Translations under genes and position numbers: made by a program
In this document: piece by piece, positions 11,073 through 22,800 of the stretch
Position numbering within the stretch: position 1 is the first letter of the stretch
Layout: each line of letters begins with the position of its first letter
NCBI GenBank assembly: GCA_963681505.1
Contig: OY811971.1
Span: forward strand, 13,863,232-13,927,231
Direction of reading: 5' to 3'
Length of the DNA: 64,000 nt
Origin: Eunapius fragilis
Taxonomy: Eukaryota > Porifera > Demospongiae > Spongillida > Spongillidae
The notes under the pieces: model-generated
The model's input: only the letters and a program-made list of their open reading frames with translations
What the model was told of the DNA's origin: nothing
The model's database searches: none

Positions 11073-11403
11073 GATTTGACACCACTTGTCAAGGCCTGTC
11101 ATGAATGGACAAACAACACACACACATTTAAAACACCATCTATCACAAAGTGACAACACTTATTACTAAGTTCAGACTGCATTCCTTCCACATGCACAAA
11201 GATGGGACAAGAGAGGGAGACACCACACGAATGTGATACAACAAGGAGGCGTGGGTAGTGTGTGTGTGTACAGGCAGAGCACCCCGTGTGACCACGTGCC
11301 CAAATGGCTATAGGTAGCTAAGTGAGGCAAGAGCCGACCACCATACCCTAGGCTAGCAGATAGCCATGGTAGGGTGAATGGGGTGCAGGCTGTATGCGTA
11401 GCC

Positions 11404-12955
11404 TTAGGTAAGGTGCTGACCGCCATGCCCTAGGTTGTGTGACCATTGTGGGGCAGATGGGGTGCGAGCCGTAGTACAATAGTCATGTGTGAAATGAAAT
11501 AATGGGGTGCCTGGTTTGGCATGACAGCATTTCAAGTAGGACTTCATGGTTAGAACTGGACAGCAAACTTCGCCCGTGAGTCCCATTGAAATGCTGGACC
11601 CGTTCCCCAGCTGATCGGTCTTCGAGTACTTGATGTTCAGCTTCAGCTCATCAGGTGTAAGTAGGACGTCCTTCCTGGTTAAAAAACGCCCCCTTGTCAT
11701 GACTTTCCTGTTTGTTGTAAACTTGCTGACTCTGAGAAAGTCAAAGAAGGCTACTGACAAGGCTGCCTGCATCATGAGCCGATAAGCGACTTCTATGAAT
11801 GCAGGGATTTGGACAGATCCTTGAGCATCTTCATGGTTAGTGGATGTCTCTTTGCCGACCCATGACCCAGCAGCCTGTTTTCTTCGGATGTGATCCTCAC
11901 CCTCAAGTGCAGGCTTTGGCTGAGTGATCTCCCCCACAGCCCGCATTCCAACATTTGTGTGCAAAGGAGCACTGGGACCCCTTGATGCACTTGTCCAAGT
12001 TGAACTTTCTGCAGATCTCCTGCCCGGTGGAGGTGTGGGTAATTCTACCACTTGGGGTAGAGGGAGGTCCTGTAACTCTTGAATCTGCCTGGCCTGCAGG
12101 TTGGAATTTATAGGGCCAAAAGGGCTGCCTGGTTGTGCACCACACCAATATGTCTTCTTTGAGGTGGTCCCAGGCAATCAACTTAGACTTGTCCCTGGCT
12201 GCAGGTTGTCTAAAGAGTGAATCATATTTGAGGCAGGCAGCTGCTGAGTATGCTGTGAACAGATGGCATATTTATGGCCTGGTATTTTACCAATTGAAGG
12301 GCCTCTCGAGGATGTGATTGGACACGTACTGCCAGGAATATATTCCAAGCCTTGAGCCAAGAAGCCAGGTCGTGAACCTGTCTCTTAGCTGGGCGTTGCC
12401 TCTTGTTACCAGTACCCAGTCTCTCACGCCCCCCAAACACCAACTCGTCATGCACAGGTAGTAATTTATCGAATGTGATAAACTTACCGAGCCTGATGTG
12501 ACGTATGAGGTGCTTGGGTGGAGTAGTGATGTATGTGATGAAGGGGGAGACTGCTGATGGACCAGTGTTGTGCCAACCAGAAGGGGTTGACTGCTGCTAC
12601 TGCTGCTGCTGCTACTGCTGCTGGTTTTTATGAGATCGTTTGCTAACTGAGTGACGCCTGTGAGGTCATTCCGAGCTGACGGAGCAAGCCATCGAAGCAG
12701 GGCATGTCACCTTGGTCCACCTAGCCGGGGGTCACCACCGGCCTGATAGCATAGGCGTGGCTGTGAGACTCTTCACTGGAGGAATGGGGGTCTCCAGAAG
12801 ACGATGCTTCCTCGTTGTATCGGGTAGTGCCTCGTTTTCAGTACCACCTTGGTCATCACCGCTCCTCGCATCCGAAGCCATATCGCTGGTAATGATGCCG
12901 TTTTCCAACATCCTATCGACCAGTGTCTTCTTCGAGCCAAGGTTGGCCTGATTGA
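11404..12955 (-). mobile_element. DIRS-like retroelement remnant: gag plus tyrosine recombinase
   Basis: Read on the minus strand. 12951-12720 encodes a gag-like N-terminus (KKTLVDRMLENGIITSDMA). 12455-12222 encodes RQVHDLASWLKAWNIFLAV and then HPREALQLVKYQ, the gag core typical of tyrosine-recombinase retroelements. 12181-11903 encodes a cysteine-rich finger (CRKFNLDKC, CSFAHKCWNAGC, HSAKAC). From about 11990 to 11404 the frames encode a tyrosine recombinase with LTMKMLKDL, then AFFDFLRVSKF (with the first catalytic Arg) and LNIKYSKTDQ. The parts sit in different frames, and the reverse transcriptase/RNase H expected between gag and recombinase is missing. It is a dead, internally deleted copy. 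Confidence 0.65.
12594..12627. repeat. CTG/CTA trinucleotide repeat
   Basis: Run of TGCTGCTACTGCTGCTGC-type triplets within the gag-like part of the DIRS remnant (polyglutamine-type if read on the minus strand). Confidence 0.85.
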
Positions 12956-13339
12956 GATAGAGGTGCAGGACCTCGCATCTGATACATGTATGTCTCGTTA
13001 TCAGAACTCATAACTACTTTGAGAAGTTCTTCTAACTGAACTGAGTGAAGCATGTTGTTGATGAGCTTATATACAGGTATACCCCAGGGCAGGTCTATGT
13101 AGGTTTTATGCAGGTCTACATGCATGTACATGCATGCCCAGGCAGGTCTGTGCAGGTCAACATGCAGGCTTGTGCAAGTGTGTTGATACAGGATTGATGT
13201 AGTTTGACACCTTAGTGAGGCTCTTGCTAAGTTCACATTAAACACTGTTTCTATCAAACAGTACATTATGTAATGACATACTGTATGGTGTACATGTAAT
13301 CACGTGATCATGTGATGTGTTCTACAGGAGATACACATC

Positions 13340-13506
13340 TCCAAAATCATCACCCCCTCCACAATCACCTCTCCCCCGACACCCCTCCCCCATCACCTAT
13401 CCCCCTACATCCCTCCCCATCACCTCACCCCCTACATCCCTCCACCATCACCTCTCCCCTACACCCCTCCCCCATCACCTCTCCCCCTACACCCCTCCAC
13501 CATCAC
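13340..13506. repeat. C-rich minisatellite next to the UBE2N exon
   Basis: Units of CCCCTCCACCATCACCTCT-type sequence (about 18-20 bp) on the + strand. They abut the GT donor of the UBE2N exon, so they form the start of the following intron. The same array with the same border is duplicated at 16375-16508. Confidence 0.85.
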
Positions 13507-13647
13507 CTCTCTCTATGGCTTTGGCCTCATTTGTCTTCCACTCCTCAGCTACGTCGTTGGCCAGAGGGTCATCAGGGTTAGGGGCACTGAGGAGGGCCTG
13601 GATGGACAGGAGGACTGTCCTTATTTGGAAGGCGGGGCTCCACTTGT
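13507..13647 (-). CDS. UBE2N: UBE2N (Ubc13) exon
   Basis: Minus-strand exon encoding [20 protein letters not shown], then [20 protein letters not shown], then EAKAIE. This is an almost exact match to the C-terminal half of UBE2N/Ubc13, the E2 that pairs with UEV proteins to build Lys63-linked ubiquitin chains. The acceptor at 13649-13648 and donor at 13506-13505 are canonical, and the phase (1) matches the preceding exon. The last short exon (ARAWTRLYAMNN in other animals) was not found. Confidence 0.9.
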
Positions 13648-13742
13648 CTGCGGGACCAGGGAGGAGGTGAAAGGTAAAACACGGGCGCCATGGTTACACA
13701 CAGCCACTTGTGACCACTAACTGCCAGTTGACAGAGGTGTAC

Positions 13743-13821
13743 CTTTCAAGATGTCTAGGCAGATCCTCCCAAGTTTGTCAACGTTAGGGTGGTATATCTT
13801 GGTCATGAAGCGTGCCTTAGG
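13743..13821 (-). CDS. UBE2N: UBE2N exon carrying HPN motif and active-site Cys
   Basis: Encodes [20 protein letters not shown] and then CLDILK before a GT donor. It contains the E2 HPN tripeptide and the catalytic cysteine (GRICLD). The splice phase joins in frame to 13507-13647. Upstream exons (MAGLPRRI to EEYPMAAP in other animals) are not visible before the coiled-coil gene at 14240, so the gene seems fragmentary here. The 5' border is approximate (acceptor probably CTAAG at about 13816-13820). Confidence 0.85.
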
Positions 13822-14239
13822 AGTTACGCTTCATGGCCATTTACAGTAGACAGCTGTAGAGTAGTAACACTAATTAATGCCCACCTCCACACTAAAATGC
13901 CAACCTCCATACCAATGGCCCCCATCTAATACCCACCACCACATGTACAAAAATACGAATCTCCCCTTATTTAATGCTCACCTGTTCTAATGCCACTCCC
14001 ATCTAATGCCCACCCCACTCCATCTAGTGCACATCTCAATATCAATGTCCATCTAAAGCCCACCTCTCATAGAGATAGTTGATGGAAAGCTTCAGTATGG
14101 CCATAAGCAGCAGTAGTTGGATGATCCATCCGTTCCACACACAGTACATGTACACCTGGAGGGAGTAGGCGGAGTCATGGTCATCACCATGGCAATCACC
14201 CTGGTACTGGTTACCAAGAACACTTCAAACCTTTCTGAC

Positions 14240-14465
14240 TTAGTCACCACAAAGGTGATGTTCACAGCACTGTAGCCGTTGGCAGGATGCATCAGATGTG
14301 CTGGTGGAGGTGGGCAATGTGCTGTCCTCAGACATGGCGTCACACATGAGGTCTCCTATGGCACCCTCCTGGGTAACGACATCTGGAGACCCTTCGTAGC
14401 AACCTCCTGGGTGAAGGAAAGGACTCACAATGGAGGTGATGTGTGTGGGGCATGCTGTCAGGTGG

Positions 14466-14505
<40 letters not shown>

Positions 14506-15626
14506 TAAAGGTTTGAATACAGGAAGGAGGGGAAACCCCCACCAGGATGAGTGAGGTTAGCCTTAATCTGTAATAAGTACATGTGTGTGTGTGCATGTGT
14601 TCATGTGAGCATACACACATGCACATTTGCTAGTGCAAGTAATGAAAACACCAATGCCATCTGTCCTCACCTGCTCCACTGCTGGGAGGCTCTGCAGGAG
14701 GACCAAGGCCTGGTCTAATGGACTCCACACCTCTGGTAGGGGACGTGGTTATGAAAACACCTGTGTTGGGATCATTGCAATAAAAAGGAACATAGCATTA
14801 CATTATTTACAAAGTCATCGTGGTTGACATATACCATATTGAAATGTGCACATAGAAATTCAAGCTAATGTAACTCCAAGGTCCAAACTAGTGTGTACGA
14901 AAGAAGTTGTAGAGGATCCATTATCTTACAATACAAATAACGAACACAACATGCGGTTTTTAAATCCCAACAGCAAGCAACAAACATTAACTTATTGACC
15001 TGTCTGTAATGGTTATGGACTGAGGCCCAGATCCGCCATTGTGCTGAGATCGCAGTCTCTCCTTTAGCTCCTCATTCTCTCTGGCCATCTTCTCCAGCTC
15101 CTTCTTCTGGGCCTGGTACTGCTTCTCGCCTTTCCTGTCGTCCTCCAGTTCTTTGAATCGACGATGTACACTAGTCCAGTAGAGAACGCACGTGATCTCA
15201 GTCTGTATAATGAAATTAATTACATTGCAGTTCCATTTCCTTTATCATCAAGGCCTCCAGCTGTTCTTGAAGCTGTCCTAACTGCTCCTCGTACACTTTG
15301 CGCTCATCCTGAGCGCTGCGCCCTTTGGCAGGTGTGTCGGCGCCCTGTGGGGGGTCAGTTCGTCTTTGCTCACCGTAAGGAGGCGTCTCCAAACTATTTC
15401 CCACAACCTTCGATATCAATGACGTTATCAGGGGGGGGGGGGGGGGGGGGGGTTATAATGAAACGTCAAAATGACGTTAACTTTTCCAAATAGTTTGGAG
15501 ACGCCCCCTAATATGGACTCAGGGAGCGTGTTGGAGTTTTCGTCCTCTGTGCTCGGCGCATGTTCGGTCTCTTGAGGACCTTCCACGTCCGCGGTATAAT
15601 GCCGTCCACTCCTCAGTACTGATCTC
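14240..15626 (-). CDS. Coiled-coil protein gene, 3' part (about 5 exons)
   Basis: Minus-strand exons with plausible splice sites: about 15626-15517 (TADVEGPQETEHAPSTEDEN), 15344-15224 (KVYEEQLGQLQEQLEALM), 15170-15000 (RRFKELEDDRKGEKQYQAQK, then ELEKMARENEELKERL), 14732-14671 (GVESIRPGLGPPAEPPSSGA) and 14406-14240 (DVVTQEGAIGDLMCDAMSED to a stop). Leu and charged residues in a heptad pattern mark a coiled coil of roughly 90 residues. The phase between 15224 and 15170 does not close with the sites I picked, so one border is wrong or the gene is damaged. I do not recognise the family. It lies between UBE2N and a Ginger-type integrase gene, all on the minus strand. Confidence 0.5.
14466..14503. 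repeat. (TG)n microsatellite
   Basis: About 19 uninterrupted TG dinucleotides in an intron of the coiled-coil gene. Confidence 0.95.
15376..15513. mobile_element. MITE, about 138 bp, with a poly-G centre
   Basis: The ends are inverted copies sharing GGCGTCTCCAAACTATTT; beyond this the halves also share weaker AACGTCATT/AATGACGTT similarity. The centre holds about 22 consecutive G. Lying in the coiled-coil gene, it abuts or overlaps an exon edge. A TA or TTA target duplication is possible but ambiguous. Confidence 0.75.
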
Positions 15627-16292
15627 GTTCATAGTACATAAGGATGGTTATAAATAATTCTGTAACTACAATAGATTACGGATTTTACGTGCGCTTTAAT
15701 TCCGTAATCAGAGCGTTGCAGTTATTGTAATGCACTTTTATGTATTGAAAGGTTTAAAAAAAGATGAACATACCAACAATCTACACATTACTCCAAAAGA
15801 CAATAATGGATTAATAACCGGTGACCTCTCTTAGTCCCTCACAATGTGGCTGTCCAGACACATCATTACAAGCCAGAGTGGTATTACGATGACTATTATG
15901 ATGAGAGGGAGAGAGACTATGTTATTGGGATGCCACCCTCAGACAAGTGGTTAAGACAAATGTATGAGTGAGTGTTAATGTATTGATAGTTATGATTGGT
16001 CATGTGAAGTGGGGCATTGATGGTTACCAGGGGAGCATGTGTGAGTGAGTGTGCCGATGTGAGAGTGGTGGTGTGAGTGTGCTGGTGTGGGTGTGCTGGT
16101 GTGTGTGCTGGTGTGTGTGCATTACTTCAGACTTGTGCTGCAAGCTGTCTAGTCCACTGGCGAGCTGAAGGGGAAAGAAGAGTGAGTTTACACCATAAAC
16201 ATATGAACAGGGCACTGTGTGCATACCTTCTTAGGTACAGAGACCTTAAGCTCATTACTGTGGTTTGATGTTTTTTAATTTTTATTTTACTA

Positions 16293-16580
16293 GTGTTATG
16301 TAATGACATATGATGTACATGTAATCATGTCATCATGTGATGTGTTCTACAGGAGATACACATCTCCAAAATCATCACCACACCCCTCCCCCATCTCCCC
16401 ACACCATCACCTCTCCCCTACCACCCCTCCACCATCACCTCTCCCCCATCACCCCTCCACCATCACCTTTCCCCCTCAACACCTCCCCCTATACCCCTAC
16501 ACCATCACCTCTCTCTATGGCTTTGGCCTCGTTTGTCTTCCACTCCTCAGTTACGTCGTTGGCCAGATCGTCTTCTACAG
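16293..16580 (-). pseudogene. UBE2N: Partial duplicate of the UBE2N exon and its 3' flank
   Basis: 16509-16570 encodes [18 protein letters not shown] on the minus strand, the second half of the UBE2N exon at 13507-13647. The match continues through the C-rich intron array and about 70 bases beyond it (shared GTGTTCTACAGGAGATACAC at about 13318 and 16342), so this is a DNA-level duplication of about 280 bp and not a processed copy. The first half of the exon is missing and is replaced by the 3' end of the Ginger-type integrase ORF. Confidence 0.85.
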
Positions 16581-16585
16581 GACCA

Positions 16586-18930
16586 TCACTGTTCTTCCTT
16601 ATCAAAATGGCATTGTGATGAGGTTGGTGAAAGGTATGGTTTAAGGTGAACACCGTTTACACTCTTAGTAACCTTTTTGGGGCTTTCAACTGATGCGAGA
16701 GAGTATAGACCTTTCCCAAGACTCTTTGTTATGATAAATGGTCCCACATACTTGCAATCCATCTTTCCACCTTTTCTCTTCTTTCTTGTAAAATCCTTCT
16801 CTAGAACTTTGGTTCCTATTTGATAGGCTTTAGGATTTGCATGTCTCCTATCATAATTTTGCTTTTGTTTGATTTGCGCTTTCTCAATATTCTCCTTCAC
16901 TTGTTTTACAACACTGCATCTTTGCTTGGTTATTTCTTCAATGTCCAATACATTATCTTGGAAAAACAGACCATGATTACCAACTACTTCTACCTGCTCC
17001 ATCTTTAAGTCGATGGGAAGAGTCACTTTTCTTCCAAACATGATTTCGAAAGGAGTATACAGCGTAGATTCATGGCATGAAGTGTTGTAAGCAAAAATAC
17101 AACCATCTAACACCATGTCCCAATTGTCTTTCTTTGAAGCACAAAATTTTACAACCATTGTTTGCAAAGTCTGATTGAACCGCTCTACCAATCCATTGGC
17201 CTATAAGGGGACATGATTGTGGTTTATAAATCACATGCTCAATGCAACATGTTCATGAACTGTAAATTATATTCATACTTATGTTACAGTGTGTCCTGCA
17301 ATAAAAAAAAACTTGGTTATAAGTTTAGATCATAAGTAAGATATACCAGCTTATTTAATTCATAACACCACACTTAACACGGTCAGCAGTTTTCCTGTTT
17401 AGACATATAGTTAATATTCAAAACTCACTCATGTTATTATGGTTTTTTTTCTCCCAATTTTCCTTCATTGTGAGACACCGTGTATATATGCCAAATCATA
17501 CACTACTTTCCTCCGAGAAAATCAAGCACCCATTCAAATCACTAAACGTACATCTCATCAAGGCCTTTTGAGGTATTGATTACTCATGTCTATGAAAACT
17601 TGAACTTTCTATGATTAAAAATAAAAAGCTTGCTCCTTCAATTGCATGTACATTGTAGAATGAATCAGTTAAAGACAATGCCTAGTACAATAAGATGCAA
17701 CAGCTAATTTTTGGTGTACAGAAAGCTAGCGTATGTATGAAGCAATGAATCATCAAACCTGAGGATGATATGCTGTTGTAAATCTCTGCTCAATCCCCAG
17801 TAGCTCCATTAGGTGTTTGTTGAGGTCATTTTTGAATTCCGTTCCATTATCAGTTGTGATTACTTTAGGCAAGCCCATCCTCATAAAAATCTGTGTAATT
17901 GAATATATGCATGTGTCACACAATGAATAAAACATGAACCTGAAAGTTTTCAGTATCTACTACTGAGCACACAATATTTCACATAGAAACAGAACTGAGA
18001 TATTGATTGACCTACATGCATATGTTCAAATACATGTGTTCTAATTTCCACATCAATATTTTATCACACTTATTTCTATGCATGCGTTATACCCCACCAC
18101 TGTTAATCCTACAGGTACCAAGCTCTCCCGATTTATATATTACTATAATGTTTCCAGCACACCCTAACAACAGCAACTGAATACATCTCATTCTTTGATA
18201 CCTTGAATAGTGCATGTGCAACTCCAACAGCATGTTTTGAAGGGAGAGGAACAGCTTCAACCCACTTGGAAAAATAATCGCAAACTGTTAAGATGTACAG
18301 ATTTCCTGATTTTGACTCCAAAACGGGTCCCACAAAATCAACTCCTATGTGATGCCATGGGGACCTGACCGGAACAGGATGGAGCTCGGGAGCAGTGTGG
18401 ACAAGCTTCCTATTTGCACGTTGACAGATGTCACATCTAGCAACCTACATGCAAGAGGAGCGTTAAATATAAAAACAGTGAATATCTAACACAATACTAC
18501 ATGCCTACCATGTTTGTCACGTCTTTTACCATTCCAGGCCATCTAAATCGCTCATTAATCTTTTTCAACGTACGCTTCACTCCCATGTGCCCTGCTGTTA
18601 GATCATTATGACATCCATGAAGAATTCGTTGTTGTTCTTCTGTGTTTACAACATATCGTATCTCACTCCCCTAGAGCCGAATTAAAAACAAAACCATGTC
18701 GATCAACAAAGAAAGCAGCAGTTCAAAGCACTTTGTCCTAGCCTCACCTTTCCTTTGCTCATCTTTTTGAAAAATAGTTCTCCATTCTTTAAGACAAATT
18801 TCGCTGCTTTTCTTCTGATGCATCGCTTTCGCCCTTCACTTGCGCCAGCTGGGTAACTTTTCCTCCTCAGGTACTGGTAAGCCTCTTCAACCAAGTTTTC
18901 CTTCACTTCATCCTCGTCAGTACTCGACAT
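16586..18930 (-). CDS. Intron-containing Ginger-type integrase (DDE), apparently intact
   Basis: Five minus-strand exons: 18930-18748, 18670-18509, 18444-18202, 17890-17759 and 17200-16586. Every exon length is a multiple of three and every intron is phase 0 with AG/GT borders, giving 444 codons. Start MSSTDEDEV. Domains in order: a Lys/Arg-rich N-terminal module (residues 10-55); the HHCC zinc site (HGCHNDLTAGH then CDICQ, residues 79-120); the RNase-H-like core with GVDFVGP, TTDNGTEF and ANGLVERFN, where the second Asp and the Glu are separated by exactly 35 residues; and a GPY/F module (CKYVGPFIITKSLGKGLYSL). The fold matches Ty3/Gypsy integrases, but there is no gag, protease or reverse transcriptase, as in Ginger DNA transposons and domesticated integrases such as GIN1 or KRBA2. 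The last 15 residues are encoded by sequence at the UBE2N duplication junction. Confidence 0.8.
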
Positions 18931-19015
18931 TTTGCTCGCAAGGTTCTTCCACGTGTTTGAGGCGATAACACTACCAATACGCACGCGCGGACTGGTTTTA
19001 GTCATACCGGACAAT

Positions 19016-19109
19016 TATTGGCACCAAAATTAGTCCGGCCGGACTAATTTTGGCGACCTAAATTGGTCCGGCCGGACCAATTTTTTCCCGGACCGAAATT
19101 TTCGTGACA
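19016..19109. mobile_element. Ginger-like terminus with GTCCGGCCGGAC palindromes
   Basis: Upstream of the integrase start lie two copies of the palindrome TAGTCCGGCCGGACTA / TGGTCCGGCCGGACCA within repeats of CCAATTT and CCAAAATT. The block ends at TTTTCGTGACA (19109), which fits the YNACA-3' terminus of Ginger elements. Closely related blocks occur at 28130-28242 and, in looser form, at 51166-51250. I could not find the partner terminus beyond the 3' end of the integrase gene. Confidence 0.5.
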
Positions 19110-19139
19110 TGTCCTCCGCGTCCACGTGCACCTCCCCAT

Positions 19140-19408
19140 CTTAGTCTTACATCACCTTCTCCGCCACCGTCTTCCCTAGCACCGCCGTCTCCCCTTGGGC
19201 CACCGTCTCCCCTTGCACCGCCGTCTCCCCCTGCACCGCCGTCTCCCCTTGCATCACCTTCTCCCCTTGCATCACCGTCTTCCCTTGGACCACCGTCTCC
19301 CCCTGCATCGCCGTCTCCCCTTGCACCGCTGTCTCCCCCTGCATCGCCGTCTTCCCTTGCACCGCCGTCTCCCCTTGCACCGCCGTCTTCTCCTGCATCA
19401 CTATCTTG
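19140..19408. repeat. 15-bp minisatellite (CCGTCTCCCCTTGCA)
   Basis: About 17 copies of a 15-bp unit, CCGTCTCCCCTTGCA, with TCA/CCA variants. On the minus strand the frame 19480-19058 reads as an Asp/Gly/Ala/Arg-rich repeat (GARGDGGA type) starting MDLSEHDLRQMEVDQDSDAG. This could be a real low-complexity N-terminal exon, but the repeat alone explains its openness. Confidence 0.8.
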
Positions 19409-19529
19409 ATCTACCTCCATCTGTCTCAAATCATGTTCTGATAAATCCATTACATGTACTTTGCAAAGTGATGTGAGCATAGTTTTAGAAATGCTTTTAT
19501 AGGCCTCACGAAGCTGGTGAAGAGGCTGG

Positions 19530-19745
19530 ACTTGATGCCTTTGAAGTGAATAAATTGCTTGTGTCGAAAATCTTGTTCGCTAGGAAGGCTGGACTTAACC
19601 TTCTTTGAAGTGTATGAATTGCTTGTGTCGAATAATGTAGTTCGCTAGGAAGGCTGGACTTAACCTTCTTTGAAGTGTATTAATTGCTTGTGTCGAATAA
19701 TCTAGTTCGCTAGGAAGGCTGGACTTAACCTTCTTTGAAGTGGAA
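19530..19745. repeat. Tandem repeat, about 70-bp unit, three copies
   Basis: Repeats of GGAAGGCTGGACTTAACCTT, then TGAAGTGTATGAATTGCTTG and GTCGAATAATCTAGTTCGC. The first copy diverges most. Confidence 0.85.
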
Positions 19746-19869
19746 AATGGGTGCTATAATGTTCATAGACGATGCTGTTGTCATCCCAGGAAGGTTCGCA
19801 GTTTCGGTGACATGCTTTTGATGTTTACGTACTATTATTGCGTCATTATGGATGAATAATTACAACGTT

Positions 19870-22800
19870 ACTGCCTCTCCTCATCATCCCTCTCCTCATC
19901 ATCCCTCTACATGCACAAGGTAAAATATGCATAGCATGACAGCTTCATTCAAACTGTAATGGCTGCAGTGAATACGGGAATGATAGAGATTCTGTATGAA
20001 AATTGAAAGGGGGAAGGTAGGATGGGGTAGAGACATTTGATCAACATAATTTCATGTTCATTGTCCTCATCTTAAAATCCCTCTTCTCATTATCCCTCTC
20101 CTCATCATCCCTCTGATCATCATCCCTCTCCTCATCATCCCTCTCCTCATCATCCCTCTCCTCATCATCCCTCTCCTCATCATCCCTCTCCTCATCATCC
20201 CTCTCCTCATCATCCCGCTCCTCATCATCCCTCTCCTCATCATCCCTCTCCTCATCATCCCTCTCCTCATCATCCCTCTCCTCCTCATCCCTCTCCTCAT
20301 CATCCCTCTCCTCATCCTCCCTCTCCTCATCATCCCTATCCTCATCATCCCTCTCCTCATCATCCCTCACCTCATCATCCCTCTCCTCATCATCCCTCTC
20401 CCCTCATCATCCCTATCCTCATCATCCCTCTCCTCATCATCCCTCTCCTCATCATCACTCTCCTCATCATCCTTCTCCTCATCATCCATTTCCTCGTCGT
20501 CCCTCTCCTCCTCATCCCTCTCCTCCTCATCCCTCTCCTCCTCATCCCTCTCCTCCTCATCCCTCTCCTCCTCATCCCTCTCCTCACATCATCCCTCTAC
20601 TCATCATCCCTCTCCTCATCATCCCTCTCCTCATCATCCCTCTCCTCATCATCCCTCTCCTCATCATCCCTCTCCTCATCGTCCCTCTCCTCATCGTCCC
20701 TCTCCTCATCATCCCTCTCCTCATCATCCCTCTCCTCATCGTCCCTCTCCTCATCATCCCTCTCCTCATCATCCCTCTCCTCATCGTCCCTCTCCTCATC
20801 ATCCCTCTCCTCATCATCCCTCTCCTCATCATCCCTCTCCTCATCATCCCTCTCCTCATCATCCCTCTCCTCATCATCCCTCTCCTCATCATCCCTCTCC
20901 TCATCATCCATTTCCTCGTCGTCCCTCTCCTCCTTGTCCCTCTCCTCCTCATCCCTCTCCTCACATCATCCCTCTCCTCATCATCCCTCTCCTCATCATC
21001 CCTCTCCTCATCATCCCTCTCCTCATCATCCCTCTCCTCATCATCCCTCTCCTCATCATCCCTCTCCTCATCATCCCTCTCCTCATCATCCCTCTCCTCA
21101 TCATCCCTCTCCTCATCATCCCTCTCCCCATCATCCCTCTCCTCATCATCCCTCTCCTCATCATTCCTCTCCTCATCATCCCTCTCCTCATCATCCCTCT
21201 CCTCATCATCCCTCTCCTCATCATCCCTCTCCTCATCATCCCTCTCCTCATCATCCCTCTCCTCATCATCCCTCTCCTCATCATCCCTCTCCTCATCATC
21301 CCTCTCCTCCTCATCCCTCTCCTCCTCATCCCTCTCCTCCTCATCCCTCTCCTCACATCATCCCTCTCCTCATCATCCCTCTCCTCATCATCCCTCTCCT
21401 CATCATCCCTCTCCTCATCATCCCTCTCCTCATCATCCCTCTTCTCATCATCCCTCTCCTCATCATCCCTCTCCTCATCATCCCTCTCCTCATCATCCCT
21501 CTCCTCATCATCCCTCTCCTCATCATCCCTCTCCTCATCATCCCTCTCCTCATCATCCCTCTCCTCATCATCCCTCTCCTCATCGTCCCTCTCCCCATCA
21601 TCCCTCTCCTCATCATCCCTCTCCTCATCATCCCTCTCCTCATCGTCCCTCTCCTCATCATCCCTCTCCTCATCATCCCTCTCCTCATCATCCCTCTCCT
21701 CATCATCTCTCTCCTCATCATCCCTCTCCTCATCGTCCCTCTCCTCATCATCCCTCTCCTCATCATCCCTCTCCTCATCGTCCCTCTCCTCATCATCCCT
21801 CTCCTCATCATCCCTCTCCTCATCATCCTTCTCCTCATCATCCCTCTCCTCATCATCCTTCTCCTCATCATCCCTCTCCTCATCATCCATTTCCTCGTCG
21901 TCCCTCTCCTCCTCGTCCCTCTCCTCCTCATCCCTCTCCTCATCATCCCTCTTCTCACATCATCCCTCTCCTCATCATCACTCTCCTCATCATCCCTCTC
22001 CTCATCATCCCTTACCTCATCATCCCTCTCCTCATCATCCCTCTCCTCATCATCCCTCTCCTCATCATCCCTCTCCTCATCATCCCTCTCCTCATCATCC
22101 CTCTCCCCATCATCCCTCTCCTCAGCATCCCTCTCCTCATCATCCCTCTCCTCATCATCCCTCTCCTCATCATCCCTCTCCTCATCATCCCTCTCCTCAT
22201 CATCCCTCTCCTCATCATCCCTCTCCTCCTCATCCCTCTCCTCCTCATGCCTCTCCTCCTCATCCCTCTCCTCACATCATCCCTCTCCTCATCATCCCTC
22301 TCCTCATCATCCCTCTCCTCATCATCCCTCTCCTCATCATCCCTCTCCTCATCATCCCTCTCCTCATCATCCCTCTCCTCATCATACCTCTCCTCATCAT
22401 CCCTCTCCTCATCATCCCTCTCCTCATCATCCCTCTCCTCATCATCCCTCTCCTCATCATCCCTCTCTTCATCATCCCTCTCCTCATCATCCCTCTCCTC
22501 ATCATCCCTCTCCTCATCATCCCTCTCCTCATCATCCATTTCCTCGTCGTCCCTCTCCTCCTCATCCCTCTCCTCCTCATCCCTCTCCTCCTCATGCCTC
22601 TCCTCACATCATCCCTCTCCTCATCATCCCTCTCCTCATCATCCCTCTCCTCATCATCCCTCTCCTCATCATCCCTCTCCTCATCATCCCTCTCCTCATC
22701 ATCCCTCTCCCCATCATCCCTCTCCTCATCATCCCTCTCCTCATCATCCCTCTCCTCATCATCCCTCTCCTCATCATCCCTCTCCTCATCATCCCTCTCC

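Noticed and set aside
10056-11079. Five overlapping 258-339-codon frames
   Set aside because: All are translations of the 21-bp minisatellite; they overlap each other on both strands.
19104-19476. Pro/Ser-rich + strand ORFs
   Set aside because: Antisense reading of the 15-bp repeat; the minus frame is at least next to the integrase start, but it too may be only repeat.
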